DNA of 37,701 nt from Oscillospiraceae bacterium (GTDB lineage: Bacteria; Bacillota; Clostridia; Oscillospirales; Oscillospiraceae), in the NCBI GenBank assembly GCA_017458085.1, contig JAFTGE010000007.1:1-37701 (forward strand). The letters are read 5' to 3'. This document shows positions 1-7,796 of this stretch, piece by piece. How positions within the stretch are numbered: the stretch's first letter is position 1; every line of letters begins with the position of its first letter. The notes beneath the pieces were generated by a model that worked only from the letters and a program-made list of their open reading frames with translations, searched no databases and was not told where the DNA came from. The translations under genes and the position numbers were made by a program.

Positions 1-285
1 CAGATCCTGATAGAAGCCGTCGGCCAGATCCTGGTCGCCCTTGCAGTTTGCGTAGCCGGAGAGCATCTCCAGCCGCACGGACAGCTCGTCGTCCAGCCGC
101 AGGAAAGCCAGCAGCTGTGCCGCGCTCTCGCCCAGCGTGCCGGCATAGGGGGCGATGGTCTCCGGCATGGCCATGAGAGCGTTGTACTCGTCGAGCCACG
201 CCGCGTCACTGGGGAACATATCGGTCAGATCCCAGGTGAATTCTTCGGGAATCTCATTTCTTTCGGGGATTTTGGTAAAGTCCAT
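1..285 (-). CDS. pepF: oligoendopeptidase F, N-terminal part (3' end outside window)
   Basis: Minus-strand reading frame starting at 285 and running off the left edge; 95 codons are visible. The protein begins MDFTKIPERNEIPEEFTWDL and continues with TDMFPSDAAWLDEYNAL, which is the typical start of the M3B oligoendopeptidase F family, zinc metallopeptidases that cut short peptides in the cytoplasm. The HExxH zinc site lies outside the window and cannot be checked. The start is supported by a GGAGG sequence just upstream and by a strong promoter at 317-345. Family assignment rests only on the N-terminal segment. Confidence 0.8.
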   Translation of the reverse strand, partial: MDFTKIPERNEIPEEFTWDLTDMFPSDAAWLDEYNALMAMPETIAPYAGTLGESAAQLLAFLRLDDELSVRLEMLSGYANCKGDQDLADGFYQDL

Positions 286-316
286 GGTTACCTCCGGGTA
301 ATTGATTTATGCGGCC

Positions 317-345
317 ATTATAGCACAGCCTCCGCCGGTCTGCAA
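317..345 (-). promoter_or_regulatory. SigA-type promoter of pepF
   Basis: On the minus strand TTGCAG (345-340), 17 bp spacer, perfect TATAAT (322-317) preceded by TGC (extended -10). It lies about 30 bp upstream of the pepF start codon. Confidence 0.7.
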
Positions 346-408
346 TCGCGGCCTGTCCTTGGAATAGAATGGGTTGCCATGATTATGCTACCCATGAAAG
401 GAGACGCT

Positions 409-1542
409 ATGCAAATCTATGAGGTACGCGCCGGGGATACGCTCTATTCGCTCGCCCGGCGCAACGGCACCACGGTGGAAACGCTTGCCCGGCTCAACCA
501 GCTCAATGACCCCGCGCGGCTGGTCATCGGCCAGAGTCTCGTGATCCCGGACGGCCGCGAGGGGCCTAGGGAGGAGATCGAGGTCAACGCCTATGTCTAC
601 CCCAATGTGACGCAGGCGACACTGGAGGAGACGCTGCCCTATCTGACCACGCTCTGCCCCTTTTCCTACAGCGCGACCATGGAGGGAAACCTCCGTCCCA
701 TCCCGGATGAACGCCTGATCGAAAGCGCCTATCGGGAGGGGGTGGCGCCGCTTTTGACGGTGACGAACCTGAGCGAGAACGCGGGCTTTTCTTCAGCCAT
801 TGGCCACGCGGTGTTGACCGACGAGGCGGTGCAGAACCGGGTGCTGGATGAGATCGTCGACCTCATCCGGGAAAAGGACTACTACGGCCTGAACATCAAC
901 TTCGAGTACTTATATCCCTTCGACCGGGACGCGTACAGCAACTTTGTGCGCCGCGCGGCCGACCGCCTGCACCCGCTGGGCTGCCCGGTGTCCACGGCCA
1001 TTGCGCCCAAGGAGAGCGCGGGGCAGAGCGGCCTGCTGTACACCGCCCACGATTACGAGGCCCACGGCCGCTATGCCGACCGGGTCATCCTCATGACCTA
1101 TGAATGGGGCTATCTGTACGGCGCGCCGCAGGCGGTCTCGCCGGTCAACCGCATCCGCCGGGTGCTGGACTACGCTGTGACGGCGATCCCTCCCGGAAAG
1201 ATCCTCATGGGCTTTTCCAACTACGCCTATGACTGGACGCTGCCCTGGAAACAGGGCGATGCGGCGCGGCTGCTGTCCAACGCCGGGGCAATCAACCTGG
1301 CCATCTCGCGCGGCGCGCCCATCCGCTATGATACCGTGGCCCAGGCGCCGTGGTTTAACTATGTCGATGCCGCGGGCCGGACGCATGTGGTTTGGTTTGA
1401 GGATGCGCGCAGCGCCCGCGCGAGGCTCCGCCTGGTGGAGGAGTACGGTCTGGCGGGCATCAGCATCTGGACAGCCGACCAGCTCAACCGCCCGATGCTG
1501 GCGGTGCTGGAGAGCATGTACAGCGTGGAAAAGATCTTGTAA
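409..1542 (+). CDS. LysM domain plus GH18-type hydrolase, spore cortex-lytic/germination type (YaaH/SleL-like)
   Basis: 377 aa. Residues about 1-47 form one LysM peptidoglycan-binding module (YEVRAGDTLYSLARRNGTTV, ending LVIGQSLVIP). The rest is a GH18-like TIM barrel resembling the spore proteins YaaH and SleL, which act on cortex peptidoglycan during germination. There is no signal peptide, as is usual for spore-localised members. ATG 409 was chosen because AAAGGAG sits 5 bp upstream; ATG 379 and 394 lack a ribosome site. The GH18 motif reads YYGLNINFEY (about 158-167): the catalytic Glu is kept, but the usual Asp two residues before it is Asn, so activity may be altered. A weak SigG-like pair (GGAATA at 361, TATGCTA at 384) lies upstream but would leave a very short leader. 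Confidence 0.8.
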   Translation: MQIYEVRAGDTLYSLARRNGTTVETLARLNQLNDPARLVIGQSLVIPDGREGPREEIEVNAYVYPNVTQATLEETLPYLTTLCPFSYSATMEGNLRPIPDERLIESAYREGVAPLLTVTNLSENAGFSSAIGHAVLTDEAVQNRVLDEIVDLIREKDYYGLNINFEYLYPFDRDAYSNFVRRAADRLHPLGCPVSTAIAPKESAGQSGLLYTAHDYEAHGRYADRVILMTYEWGYLYGAPQAVSPVNRIRRVLDYAVTAIPPGKILMGFSNYAYDWTLPWKQGDAARLLSNAGAINLAISRGAPIRYDTVAQAPWFNYVDAAGRTHVVWFEDARSARARLRLVEEYGLAGISIWTADQLNRPMLAVLESMYSVEKIL

Positions 1543-1565
1543 TTACCAAACGGAATCGCTATAAT
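1537..1565 (+). promoter_or_regulatory. promoter of the AAA+ ATPase gene
   Basis: TTGTAA (1537-1542), 17 bp spacer, TATAAT (1560-1565). The -35 box contains the stop codon of the preceding gene, so the two genes are packed together but separately transcribable. Confidence 0.65.
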
Positions 1566-1597
1566 AAAACAGTACGAAAGATAAAGGAGATGGCCCT

Positions 1598-3025
1598 ATG
1601 CCCACCACATGGACCCGCACCCCGGAGGAATTTCATAAAATTTACACCGCCAACACCGACGCGTTCTATCGTCTGGGCGGCTCATCCATGGCCAAGGAGC
1701 TGGATGAGTTCATGACCAACTGCGCCCTGAGCCTGTGGAGCAAGGCCGGCGGCATTACCCAGCGCCATGTGGATATGGCAAACCAGCTCTATTCCCGGGG
1801 CCAGCCGAAGCCCTCGTGGATGCTCTGGTCCCTGACCGGCTCCGTGTGTGAGAGCGAGGTGTTCCTGCCCCCGGTGTTCTACTGGAACCTGGCCGAGAGC
1901 GACGCCAAGCGCGGCACCGAAGCCTCGCGCACCTTCATCCGCATGCTGACCAATATTCTGCTGTATCTGGCCGCGGTGGACGACGATGTGACCTATGAGG
2001 AGGCCGCCTTCATCACCGAGTGCACCGATAAGCTCAGCGCGATCTGCGACACCACCGGCGTGCGCAAGAGCAAGGAGGGGCTCAACCCCCTGGATTTTGT
2101 CACCAGCAGCGAGCCCAGCTTCATCGAAAAGCACAAGGTCCAGACCCAGACCTCCGGCGGCGAACAGAGCAGTGAGCAGAAGGAGGAGACCGCCGATAAG
2201 CCGGACTTCGACGAGCTCATGGCCCAGCTTGACGCGCTGGTTGGCCTGACGGAGGTCAAGAAGGATATCAAGAACCTGGTCAATCTCATGAAGGTGCGTA
2301 AGCTCCGGCAGGCCAATGACCTGCCTGTGCCGCCGATGAGCCTGCACATGGTGTTCATGGGCAACCCCGGCACCGGCAAGACCACGGTCGCCCGCATTGT
2401 CAGCGGCCTGTACGCCGCCATCGGCGTGCTCGAAAAGGGCCAGCTGGTGGAGGTTGACCGCTCCGGTCTCGTGGCGGGCTATGTGGGCCAGACGGCACTG
2501 AAGACGCAGGAGGTCATCAAGAAGGCCATCGGCGGCGTGCTGTTCATCGACGAGGCCTATTCCCTCTCCTCCGGCGGCGAGAACGACTTCGGCCGCGAGG
2601 CCATCGAGACCATCCTCAAGGCCATGGAGGATCACCGCGACGAGCTGATCGTCATTGTGGCGGGCTACACTGGACCGATGGAGAAATTCCTCAGCTCTAA
2701 CCCCGGTCTGGAATCGCGCTTCAACAAATACTTCTTCTTCCCCGATTACGATGGGGAGCAGCTGATGGCGATCTTCCGCAAGCAGTGTGAGAAGAACGGT
2801 TATACGCTGACCGAGGACGCGGAGAAGGCGGCGGTGGCAATGTTCACGGAGCTCTACGAGAACCGCAACGACAACTTCGGCAACGGCCGCGATGTGCGCA
2901 ACTGCTTTGAGGATATGATCGTGCGCCAGTCCAACCGTGTGGCAAAGCTGGAGGCGCCCACCAAGGAGGATCTGATGGCCGTGCTGCCGGAGGATCTGGA
3001 GGAAGAGGACGAGGACAAAGAATAA
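1598..3025 (+). CDS. AAA+ ATPase, SpoVK/CbbX-like, with N-terminal helical extension
   Basis: 475 aa. The C-terminal 270 residues are an AAA+ module of the CbbX/SpoVK group: Walker A GNPGTGKTT at about 255-263, Walker B VLFIDEAYS at 314-322, sensor-1 region IVIVAGY near 351, an arginine-finger candidate in LESRFNKYFF (about 371-380), and a sensor-2 type GNGRDVRN near 428. Residues 1-190 are a mostly helical domain, possibly TerB-like, followed by a charged linker; B. subtilis SpoVK (about 320 aa) lacks this extension. ATG 1598 follows AAAGGAG. The end is acidic (EDLEEEDEDKE). Context with a spore-lytic type gene fits a sporulation role, but the substrate is unknown. Confidence 0.8.
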   Translation: MPTTWTRTPEEFHKIYTANTDAFYRLGGSSMAKELDEFMTNCALSLWSKAGGITQRHVDMANQLYSRGQPKPSWMLWSLTGSVCESEVFLPPVFYWNLAESDAKRGTEASRTFIRMLTNILLYLAAVDDDVTYEEAAFITECTDKLSAICDTTGVRKSKEGLNPLDFVTSSEPSFIEKHKVQTQTSGGEQSSEQKEETADKPDFDELMAQLDALVGLTEVKKDIKNLVNLMKVRKLRQANDLPVPPMSLHMVFMGNPGTGKTTVARIVSGLYAAIGVLEKGQLVEVDRSGLVAGYVGQTALKTQEVIKKAIGGVLFIDEAYSLSSGGENDFGREAIETILKAMEDHRDELIVIVAGYTGPMEKFLSSNPGLESRFNKYFFFPDYDGEQLMAIFRKQCEKNGYTLTEDAEKAAVAMFTELYENRNDNFGNGRDVRNCFEDMIVRQSNRVAKLEAPTKEDLMAVLPEDLEEEDEDKE

Positions 3026-3037
3026 AAGACTGAACGG

Positions 3038-3260
3038 GGCTGTGAAAGAAGTCCGAAGCTGGATGTAGGGGCTGACGCCCTCGGCAGCCCGCGCAGCACA
3101 AAGAAAAATGATAGGGAAGTCTCCGGCGAAAACGGTAAAATGTCCGAATTCGCCGGAGATTGCTGTTTTATTTTGTTTCTCCTGCCGGGCCGCCGAGGGC
3201 GTCGGCCCCTACAAACTAGTGTTTAAGCTGGTTCTTTGTAAATCGACTTTTTCACAGTCT
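3038..3260. repeat. nested inverted-repeat element, MITE-like
   Basis: Three concentric inverted repeats in a gene-free stretch. Outer arms: GGCTGTGAAAGAAGTC (3038-3053) against GACTTTTTCACAGTC (3245-3259), one mismatch and one gap. Middle arms: 21 bp at 3065-3085 and 3192-3212, one mismatch, continuing inward with partial pairing to about 37 bp. Inner arms: TCTCCGGCGAA (3120-3130) against TTCGCCGGAGA (3149-3159), perfect. No credible gene lies inside. Such palindromic non-coding elements are typical of non-autonomous mobile repeats. No clear target-site duplication was found, and copy number in the genome is unknown. Confidence 0.7.
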
Positions 3261-3294
3261 CTTTTTATCTTAACATTTTCTTCTGAAAAAAGAC

Positions 3295-3323
3295 TTGACA
3301 GAACGCCTCCTTTGTGTTATTGT
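3295..3323 (+). promoter_or_regulatory. promoter of the GntR-ABC operon
   Basis: Consensus TTGACA (3295-3300), 17 bp spacer, TATTGT (3318-3323). The -10 box lies inside the left arm of the palindrome at 3306-3355. Confidence 0.7.
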
Positions 3324-3355
3324 ACTAATCGCTTAATACAATAACACAAAGGAGG
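3306..3355. promoter_or_regulatory. 50-bp palindromic operator over -10 box and ribosome site
   Basis: Arms 3306-3324 and 3337-3355 are perfect 19-bp inverted repeats (left arm begins CCTCCTTTGTGTTATTG). With one mismatch the symmetry continues inward to 3328/3333, leaving a 4-bp centre. The left arm carries the -10 box and the right arm ends in the GGAGG ribosome site. With a start point near 3330 only the right arm would be transcribed, so the symmetry should act as a DNA operator rather than as an RNA hairpin. The natural ligand is the GntR protein encoded immediately downstream. Confidence 0.7.
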
Positions 3356-3362
3356 TGCTGGT

Positions 3363-3737
3363 TTGAAATGGCAGTTTGACAACGACATGCCCATCTACAC
3401 CCAGTTGGTGGGGCAGATCAAGTTCGCCATCGTCTCCGGTGCGCTTTTGCCCGGCTCACGGATGATGACGGTGCGGGATCTGGCGCTGGAGGCGGGGGTC
3501 AACCCCAACACCATGCAGCGCGCTTTGCAGCAGCTGGAGCGGGAGGGCCTGGTCTATTCCCAGCGCAGCAGCGGCCGCTTCGTCACCGAGGACGTGGGCG
3601 TGATCGACCGGGCCAAGGCGGCGCTGGCAGCGGAGCATATCCGGCGCTTTCGCGCATCCATGGGCAGCCTCGGCTACAGCCGGGAGGAAATGATTCAGCT
3701 GCTTGAGGGCAGCGGTGAGGAGGAAGAGAATGGATAA
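3363..3737 (+). CDS. GntR-family regulator, YtrA type
   Basis: 124 aa, the size of YtrA-subfamily GntR regulators: an N-terminal winged helix-turn-helix (PIYTQLVGQIKFAIVSGALL ... RDLALEAGVNPNTMQRALQQLEREGLV, about 10-65) and a short helical tail instead of a large effector domain. The start is TTG at 3363, 7 bp after GGAGG; the only nearby ATG (3368) is in another frame. The family normally represses its own operon with a linked ABC transporter. The stop overlaps the start of the ATPase gene, so the two are translationally coupled. The large palindrome at 3306-3355 is the probable autoregulatory operator. Confidence 0.85.
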   Translation: MKWQFDNDMPIYTQLVGQIKFAIVSGALLPGSRMMTVRDLALEAGVNPNTMQRALQQLEREGLVYSQRSSGRFVTEDVGVIDRAKAALAAEHIRRFRASMGSLGYSREEMIQLLEGSGEEEENG

Positions 3738-4428
3738 TTGCCTGGAATGCAGGGGCCTGACCAAACGCTTTGGCAGCGTGCGGGCTCTGGACAATGTGAA
3801 TCTTACGGTCAGACCGGGCCGTGTGGTGGGCCTGCTGGGACCCAACGGCAGCGGTAAGACCACCCTGATCAAGCTTTGCAACGGCCTGCTGACCCCGTCA
3901 GACGGCGCCATCACCGTCTGCGGAGAAGCGCCGGGTAAACGGTCGAAGGCGCTGGTGAGCTATCTGCCGGATCGCTGCTGCCTGCCGGAGTGGATGAGCG
4001 CCAAGCAGCTGATGGATATGTACGCCGACTTTTACGCGGACTTTGACCGCGCCCGTGCCGAGGACATGATGGCGCGGCTGAACCTGAGCGATAAGCTGCT
4101 GGTGGGTCAGATGTCCAAGGGCACCAAGGAAAAGGTGCAGCTGATTTTGGTCATGAGCCGCCGGGCCAGGCTCTATCTGCTCGACGAGCCCATCGGCGGC
4201 GTCGACCCCGCGACACGGGATTATATTTTGGAAACGATCATCCGCAACTATGACGAGGACGCCAGCGTCATCATCTCCACCCATCTGATCAGCGATGTGG
4301 AGAACGTGCTGGACGACGTCGTCTTCATCCGCGACGGCCAGGTGACGCTCCAGGCCAGCGTGGACGATCTGCGCGAGCAATATGGCAAGAGTGTGGACGC
4401 GCTGTTCAGGGAGGTGTTCAGATGCTAG
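3730..4428 (+). CDS. ABC transporter ATP-binding protein
   Basis: 232 aa single nucleotide-binding domain: Walker A GPNGSGKT (37-44), Walker B LYLLDEP (148-154), D-loop GGVDP and H-loop His185. The signature is unusual, MSKGTKEK (128-135) in place of LSGGQ; this variant is common in YtrB/BcrA-like exporters. ATG 3730 is preceded by AGGAGG within the end of the GntR gene. It ends inside the permease gene (7-bp overlap), so regulator, ATPase and permease are one coupled operon. Substrate unknown; YtrA-type systems often respond to cell-envelope stress or peptide antibiotics. Confidence 0.85.
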   Translation: MDNCLECRGLTKRFGSVRALDNVNLTVRPGRVVGLLGPNGSGKTTLIKLCNGLLTPSDGAITVCGEAPGKRSKALVSYLPDRCCLPEWMSAKQLMDMYADFYADFDRARAEDMMARLNLSDKLLVGQMSKGTKEKVQLILVMSRRARLYLLDEPIGGVDPATRDYILETIIRNYDEDASVIISTHLISDVENVLDDVVFIRDGQVTLQASVDDLREQYGKSVDALFREVFRC

Positions 4429-5258
4429 GGAAACTGATAAAACATGAATTTCGGGCTACGCGGCGCATCATGCTGCCGCTGATCGGCGGCGTGCTGCTAT
4501 TGTCGGTGCTGGCGGGTCTGTCGATCCGCGGCCTGGACCGCATCCAGAATTTCGGCTTTCTCGGCGTCATGTACAGCCTGACCCTCACCGCGTTTTTCCT
4601 GGCGCTGTTTGCGCTGGGCGTGGTGGCCCTGGTGCTGATGATCCAGCGCTTTTACAAGAACCTGCTGCGGGATGAGGGCTATCTGGCCATGACCCTGCCC
4701 GTGAGCGTGGACGAACATATCTGGGCCAAGCTCCTGGTTTCCTTCGTGTGGTTTGCCATTGTGACGCTGCTGAGCGTGGCGGCGATGCTCATTATGCTCT
4801 CCATCGGGACGCGGATGAACTTCCTGCGCGGCCTCATCGGTGGAGAAGAACTGCGCAAGATTTTGCGGGAGACGCTCCGCTATATCGGCGGCGGAAACAT
4901 CGCGGCCTTTGCCCTTGAGTGCCTGGTCCTGCTCTTCCTCGGCTCCTGCGCGACCTGCCTGCGCTGCTATGCGTCGCTGGCCATCGGCTGCTCGGCGGCC
5001 AACCACAAGCTGGCCTGGTCCTTCCTGGCCTTCATCGGCATCGGCTTTGTGCTGAGCCTGCTGCAGAACACGATCTCCTTCGGCGTGCTGCCCAACCTGG
5101 ACTTTTCCTTCGTGGAAAACAGCATGGAGAGCGTGGAGACTGCCGTGCAGCTGTTCCACGGGGCCATGTGGACGGGCTCGGCGCTGGCGCTGATCCACTG
5201 TGCGATCTTTTATTTTGTGACGCGGTGGTTCCTCAAGCACCGGCTGAACCTGGCATAA
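4422..5258 (+). CDS. ABC-2-like membrane permease subunit
   Basis: 278 aa hydrophobic protein with about six membrane segments (around residues 16-36, 46-76, 108-130, 155-185, 192-215 and 250-270). The first cytoplasmic stretch MLGKLIKHEFRATRR and the loop YLAMTLPVSVDEHIWAKLL are typical of small ABC permeases paired with YtrB/BcrA-like ATPases. ATG 4422 overlaps the ATPase stop by 7 bp. Probably dimerises and works with the upstream ATPase to export a small molecule or peptide; no substrate can be read from the sequence. Confidence 0.75.
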   Translation: MLGKLIKHEFRATRRIMLPLIGGVLLLSVLAGLSIRGLDRIQNFGFLGVMYSLTLTAFFLALFALGVVALVLMIQRFYKNLLRDEGYLAMTLPVSVDEHIWAKLLVSFVWFAIVTLLSVAAMLIMLSIGTRMNFLRGLIGGEELRKILRETLRYIGGGNIAAFALECLVLLFLGSCATCLRCYASLAIGCSAANHKLAWSFLAFIGIGFVLSLLQNTISFGVLPNLDFSFVENSMESVETAVQLFHGAMWTGSALALIHCAIFYFVTRWFLKHRLNLA

Positions 5259-5260
5259 GG

Positions 5261-5291
5261 AAAACGCCACCGCTTTTGCGGTGGCGTTTTT
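5261..5291. terminator. bidirectional terminator
   Basis: Hairpin ACGCCACCGC / GCGGTGGCGT with a TTTT loop, flanked by AAAA on the left and TTTTT on the right. It closes the GntR-ABC operon on the plus strand and rqcP on the minus strand. Confidence 0.85.
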
Positions 5292-5533
5292 CATTCCAGC
5301 TCCCGGTACATGGCCGGGGCGTCGGATTTGGATACGTTGTCGGCCACCTGTGTGACCTCGACCTTCAGCGTGCGCTGGCCAAAGGCGATCTCGATCACGT
5401 CGCCGACCTTGACCTGGTAGCTCGCCTTGGCGAGCTTGCCGTTGACCAGAATGCGGTCGCCGTCGCAGGCGTCGTTGGCCACGGTGCGCCGCTTAATGAG
5501 CCGTGAAACCTTGAGATATTTATCCAGCCTCAT
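5291..5533 (-). CDS. rqcP: S4-domain RNA-binding protein RqcP (YabO)
   Basis: 80 aa, almost entirely an S4 domain: MRLDKYLKVSRLIKRRTVAN followed by the LVNGKLAKASYQVKVGDVIEI core. This is the ribosome quality-control factor RqcP/YabO, which binds stalled 50S subunits and helps RqcH add alanine tails. Start 5533 was chosen because AGGAG precedes it; the longer upstream frame has no ribosome site. It lies downstream of hup on the same strand, an order conserved in Firmicutes (hup-yabO). A hairpin between the genes may limit read-through from hup. Confidence 0.85.
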   Translation of the reverse strand: MRLDKYLKVSRLIKRRTVANDACDGDRILVNGKLAKASYQVKVGDVIEIAFGQRTLKVEVTQVADNVSKSDAPAMYRELE

Positions 5534-5554
5534 ATGGTTCTCCTTTAATAAAAT

Positions 5555-5585
5555 GACCGCCCTTCCCAAAAGAGGAAAGGCGGTC
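5555..5585 (-). terminator. hairpin between hup and rqcP
   Basis: On the minus strand GACCGCCTTTCC pairs with GGGAAGGGCGGTC, followed by ATTTTATT. The T-tract is imperfect, so this is probably a partial terminator that lets some transcription reach rqcP. Confidence 0.6.
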
Positions 5586-5601
5586 GTTTTCGCAAATGCA
5601 A

Positions 5602-5877
5602 TTACTTTGCGACAGCGTCCTTGAGAGCCTTGCCGGCCTTGAAGGTGGGAACGCGGCTCGCGGGGATCTCGATCTCTTCCTTGGTTCTGGGGTTGCGGCC
5701 AACGCGCGCGTTGCGCTCCTTGGTCTCAAAAGAACCGAAGCCGACGAGCTGGACCTTGCCGCCCTCGGCGAGAGCTGCGGAAATGGCGTCGAACGTGGCG
5801 TTGACGGCCTTCTCGCTGTCCTTCTTGGAAAGAGCGGTCTTCTCTGCGACGGCCGCGACTAATTCTGCCTTATTCAT
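5602..5877 (-). CDS. hup: HU-family DNA-binding protein
   Basis: 91 aa, the standard HU length: [20 protein letters not shown], then the conserved [20 protein letters not shown] beta-arm, ending [15 protein letters not shown] is the abundant nucleoid protein that bends DNA without sequence preference. AGGAGG lies upstream of the start. Its leader (5878 to about 5993) contains two small hairpins, CCGCA-TT-TGCGG and ATGGCA-GCA-TGCCAT, just before the ribosome site. Neighbours spoVB upstream and rqcP downstream match the usual Firmicute cluster, although mazG is absent. Confidence 0.95.
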   Translation of the reverse strand: MNKAELVAAVAEKTALSKKDSEKAVNATFDAISAALAEGGKVQLVGFGSFETKERNARVGRNPRTKEEIEIPASRVPTFKAGKALKDAVAK

Positions 5878-5999
5878 TGTATAATCCTCCTAAGAATGAT
5901 ATGGCATGCTGCCATGATATGATGAGTTTTCCCGCAAATGCGGAACTTTACTCAGCTTTTGACGCGACTTAAAATCAAGATGCGCGCGCAAGCAAATAG

Positions 6000-6028
6000 A
6001 ATTTACCATACTTCTGTACAAGAAGCAA
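6000..6028 (-). promoter_or_regulatory. candidate promoter of hup
   Basis: Minus strand TTGCTT (6028-6023), 17 bp spacer, TAAATT (6005-6000), preceded by TGG. The match is moderate; it is the best promoter candidate in the hup upstream region and predicts a leader of about 115 nt. Confidence 0.4.
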
Positions 6029-6065
6029 GACCTATTTGCAATTTTTTAGAAAAATGTGCCGGTTT

Positions 6066-7724
6066 TTATCGCATATGCAGGATTCGTGCGATTTTTTCCC
6101 CGCCCGGAATGAGCGACATATCTGCCTTCGTGATGGAACGGGAGACGATGGCGGCCACGGCGTACACGATTACCGCGGCGACAATCGCGCAGCCCATATG
6201 CAGGATCAGACCAAAGCGGCCGCCCATACGCAGCGCATGCTCGGCCACGCCGTAGACCGCCCAGGCCGTGACGCCCATGAGCGCGCTGGAGAGGATGGGG
6301 CCGCCGAAGGCCCGCAGGAGCCGGGGCCGGTAGTCCAGCGTGGTGCACATGAAGACATAGTTCATCACCGCCATCACGAGATAGCTGACCAGCGTGCCGA
6401 TGGGCGCGCCGTAGATGTTGATGGGCCGCTGGGCAACGAGAAACCAGTTGATCACGATTTTGACCACGCCGCCGGTAATCAGCGTGACCATGGTCAGCTT
6501 CTCCCGGCCGGAAGCCTGGAGAATGGCGTTTTCCATCAGCACGATGCACACGAAGAAGGAGGCGATGCCCATCACGCGCAGCAGGCCGGGACCCGCCAGA
6601 TGGCTGCCCGGATAGAGCAGGCGCATGATCGGCCCCGAGAGCACTGACAGGCCCACGCCCATGGGGATGCTGATGGCGGCGGCCACACGCATGGAATCCT
6701 CGGAGATGGCGCCGGCCTCCTGCCGCTTGCCCTTGGCGATGGCGCCGGAGATGGCCGGAACGATGGAGATGGTCAGGGGGGTGATGAAGGCGGCGGGGAG
6801 ATTGAAGAGCGTCTGCGCCTTGCCGTAGACGCCGTAGAGCACCTTGGCCTGCTGGTAGCTGAAGCCGGCCGCGCTTTGCAGGCGGTTCATGCACAGCTTG
6901 GAGTCGACGCTGTTGAGCAGGGCGAGGATGCAGGCGCCGGTGGCGATGGGGATGCCGATGGAGAGAATGTTTTTGACGATGGTCAGGGCCGAGTCCACCA
7001 GGTTGTCATCGTCGGGAGTGTCGTTGGGATCGACGATGCCGGCGGTGTAGGGCGCCGCGAGCAGATCATAGTGCCGGTGCTTGTAGATGATCATGTACAT
7101 CAGCGACACGGCCGAGCCGATCGACACGCCGAAGATCGCGCCGGCCGAGCCCATGGGCAGGGCCAGGGGGGTGCCCCGGTAGCGGCGCAGCACCACCACC
7201 GCCAGCACAAGACCGGAGACGACCTTGAACAGCACCTCCAGCACCTCGTCCACCGTGGTGGGCAGCATGTTGCCGTTGCCCTGGCAGTAGCCGCGGTAGG
7301 CCGATACCACGCACACCAGCAAAATCGCCGGGGCCATGGCCCGGATGCTGGGCCCGGCGTCAGGGTTTTCCAAGTACACCGCGGCCAGCCACTGGGGGAA
7401 GAAGAACATGATCGCGAAGAACACCAGGCCGATCACCGTGAAGGTGGCCAGGGCCACGCGGAAGATCTTCTGCTCCTGCTTTGCGCGGCCGTTGGCGTCG
7501 GCCTCGGCCACCATGCGCGACAGCGCCACGGGCAAGCCCGCCGTGGCCAGCGTGAAGAAAATGTAATAGATGTTGTAGGCTCCCATGAACATGGAATAGC
7601 CTTCATCACCCAGAATGTTCCCCAGCGGGATCTTGTAGAAGAAGCCGAGGATCTTCATGACGATGACGCCAACGGTGAGGATGGCGGCCCCATGCATATA
7701 GTTTTGTCCTTTTACTTTCGCCAT
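6066..7724 (-). CDS. spoVB: SpoVB/YabM-type polysaccharide (lipid II-like) flippase
   Basis: 552 aa polytopic membrane protein of the MOP superfamily with about 14 predicted membrane segments. Diagnostic stretches are GFFYKIPLGNILGDEGYSMF near the N-terminus and the GLPVALSRMVAE motif. SpoVB-type proteins are thought to move lipid-linked cell-wall precursors across the membrane, notably for spore cortex; a more general wall or polysaccharide role is possible. ATG 7724 follows GGGAGG. It has its own promoter (7757-7785) although it follows the dehydrogenase gene by only 72 bp. Position next to hup and rqcP supports the yabM identity. Confidence 0.85.
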   Translation of the reverse strand: MAKVKGQNYMHGAAILTVGVIVMKILGFFYKIPLGNILGDEGYSMFMGAYNIYYIFFTLATAGLPVALSRMVAEADANGRAKQEQKIFRVALATFTVIGLVFFAIMFFFPQWLAAVYLENPDAGPSIRAMAPAILLVCVVSAYRGYCQGNGNMLPTTVDEVLEVLFKVVSGLVLAVVVLRRYRGTPLALPMGSAGAIFGVSIGSAVSLMYMIIYKHRHYDLLAAPYTAGIVDPNDTPDDDNLVDSALTIVKNILSIGIPIATGACILALLNSVDSKLCMNRLQSAAGFSYQQAKVLYGVYGKAQTLFNLPAAFITPLTISIVPAISGAIAKGKRQEAGAISEDSMRVAAAISIPMGVGLSVLSGPIMRLLYPGSHLAGPGLLRVMGIASFFVCIVLMENAILQASGREKLTMVTLITGGVVKIVINWFLVAQRPINIYGAPIGTLVSYLVMAVMNYVFMCTTLDYRPRLLRAFGGPILSSALMGVTAWAVYGVAEHALRMGGRFGLILHMGCAIVAAVIVYAVAAIVSRSITKADMSLIPGGEKIARILHMR

Positions 7725-7756
7725 GCGAACCTCCCGGAGCTTTGCTTTGTTAGGAT

Positions 7757-7785
7757 ACTATACAGCGCGACACGGAAAAATGCAA
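7757..7785 (-). promoter_or_regulatory. promoter of spoVB
   Basis: Minus strand TTGCAT (7785-7780), 17 bp spacer, TATAGT (7762-7757), in the 72-bp gap behind the FAD-dehydrogenase gene. Confidence 0.6.
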
Positions 7786-7796
7786 GGGAAGACGGA

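Noticed and set aside
3108-3344. Plus-strand ORF of 78 codons inside the repeat element
   Set aside because: It is translated from the inverted repeats and the promoter region, has no ribosome site, and its existence is explained by the repeat.
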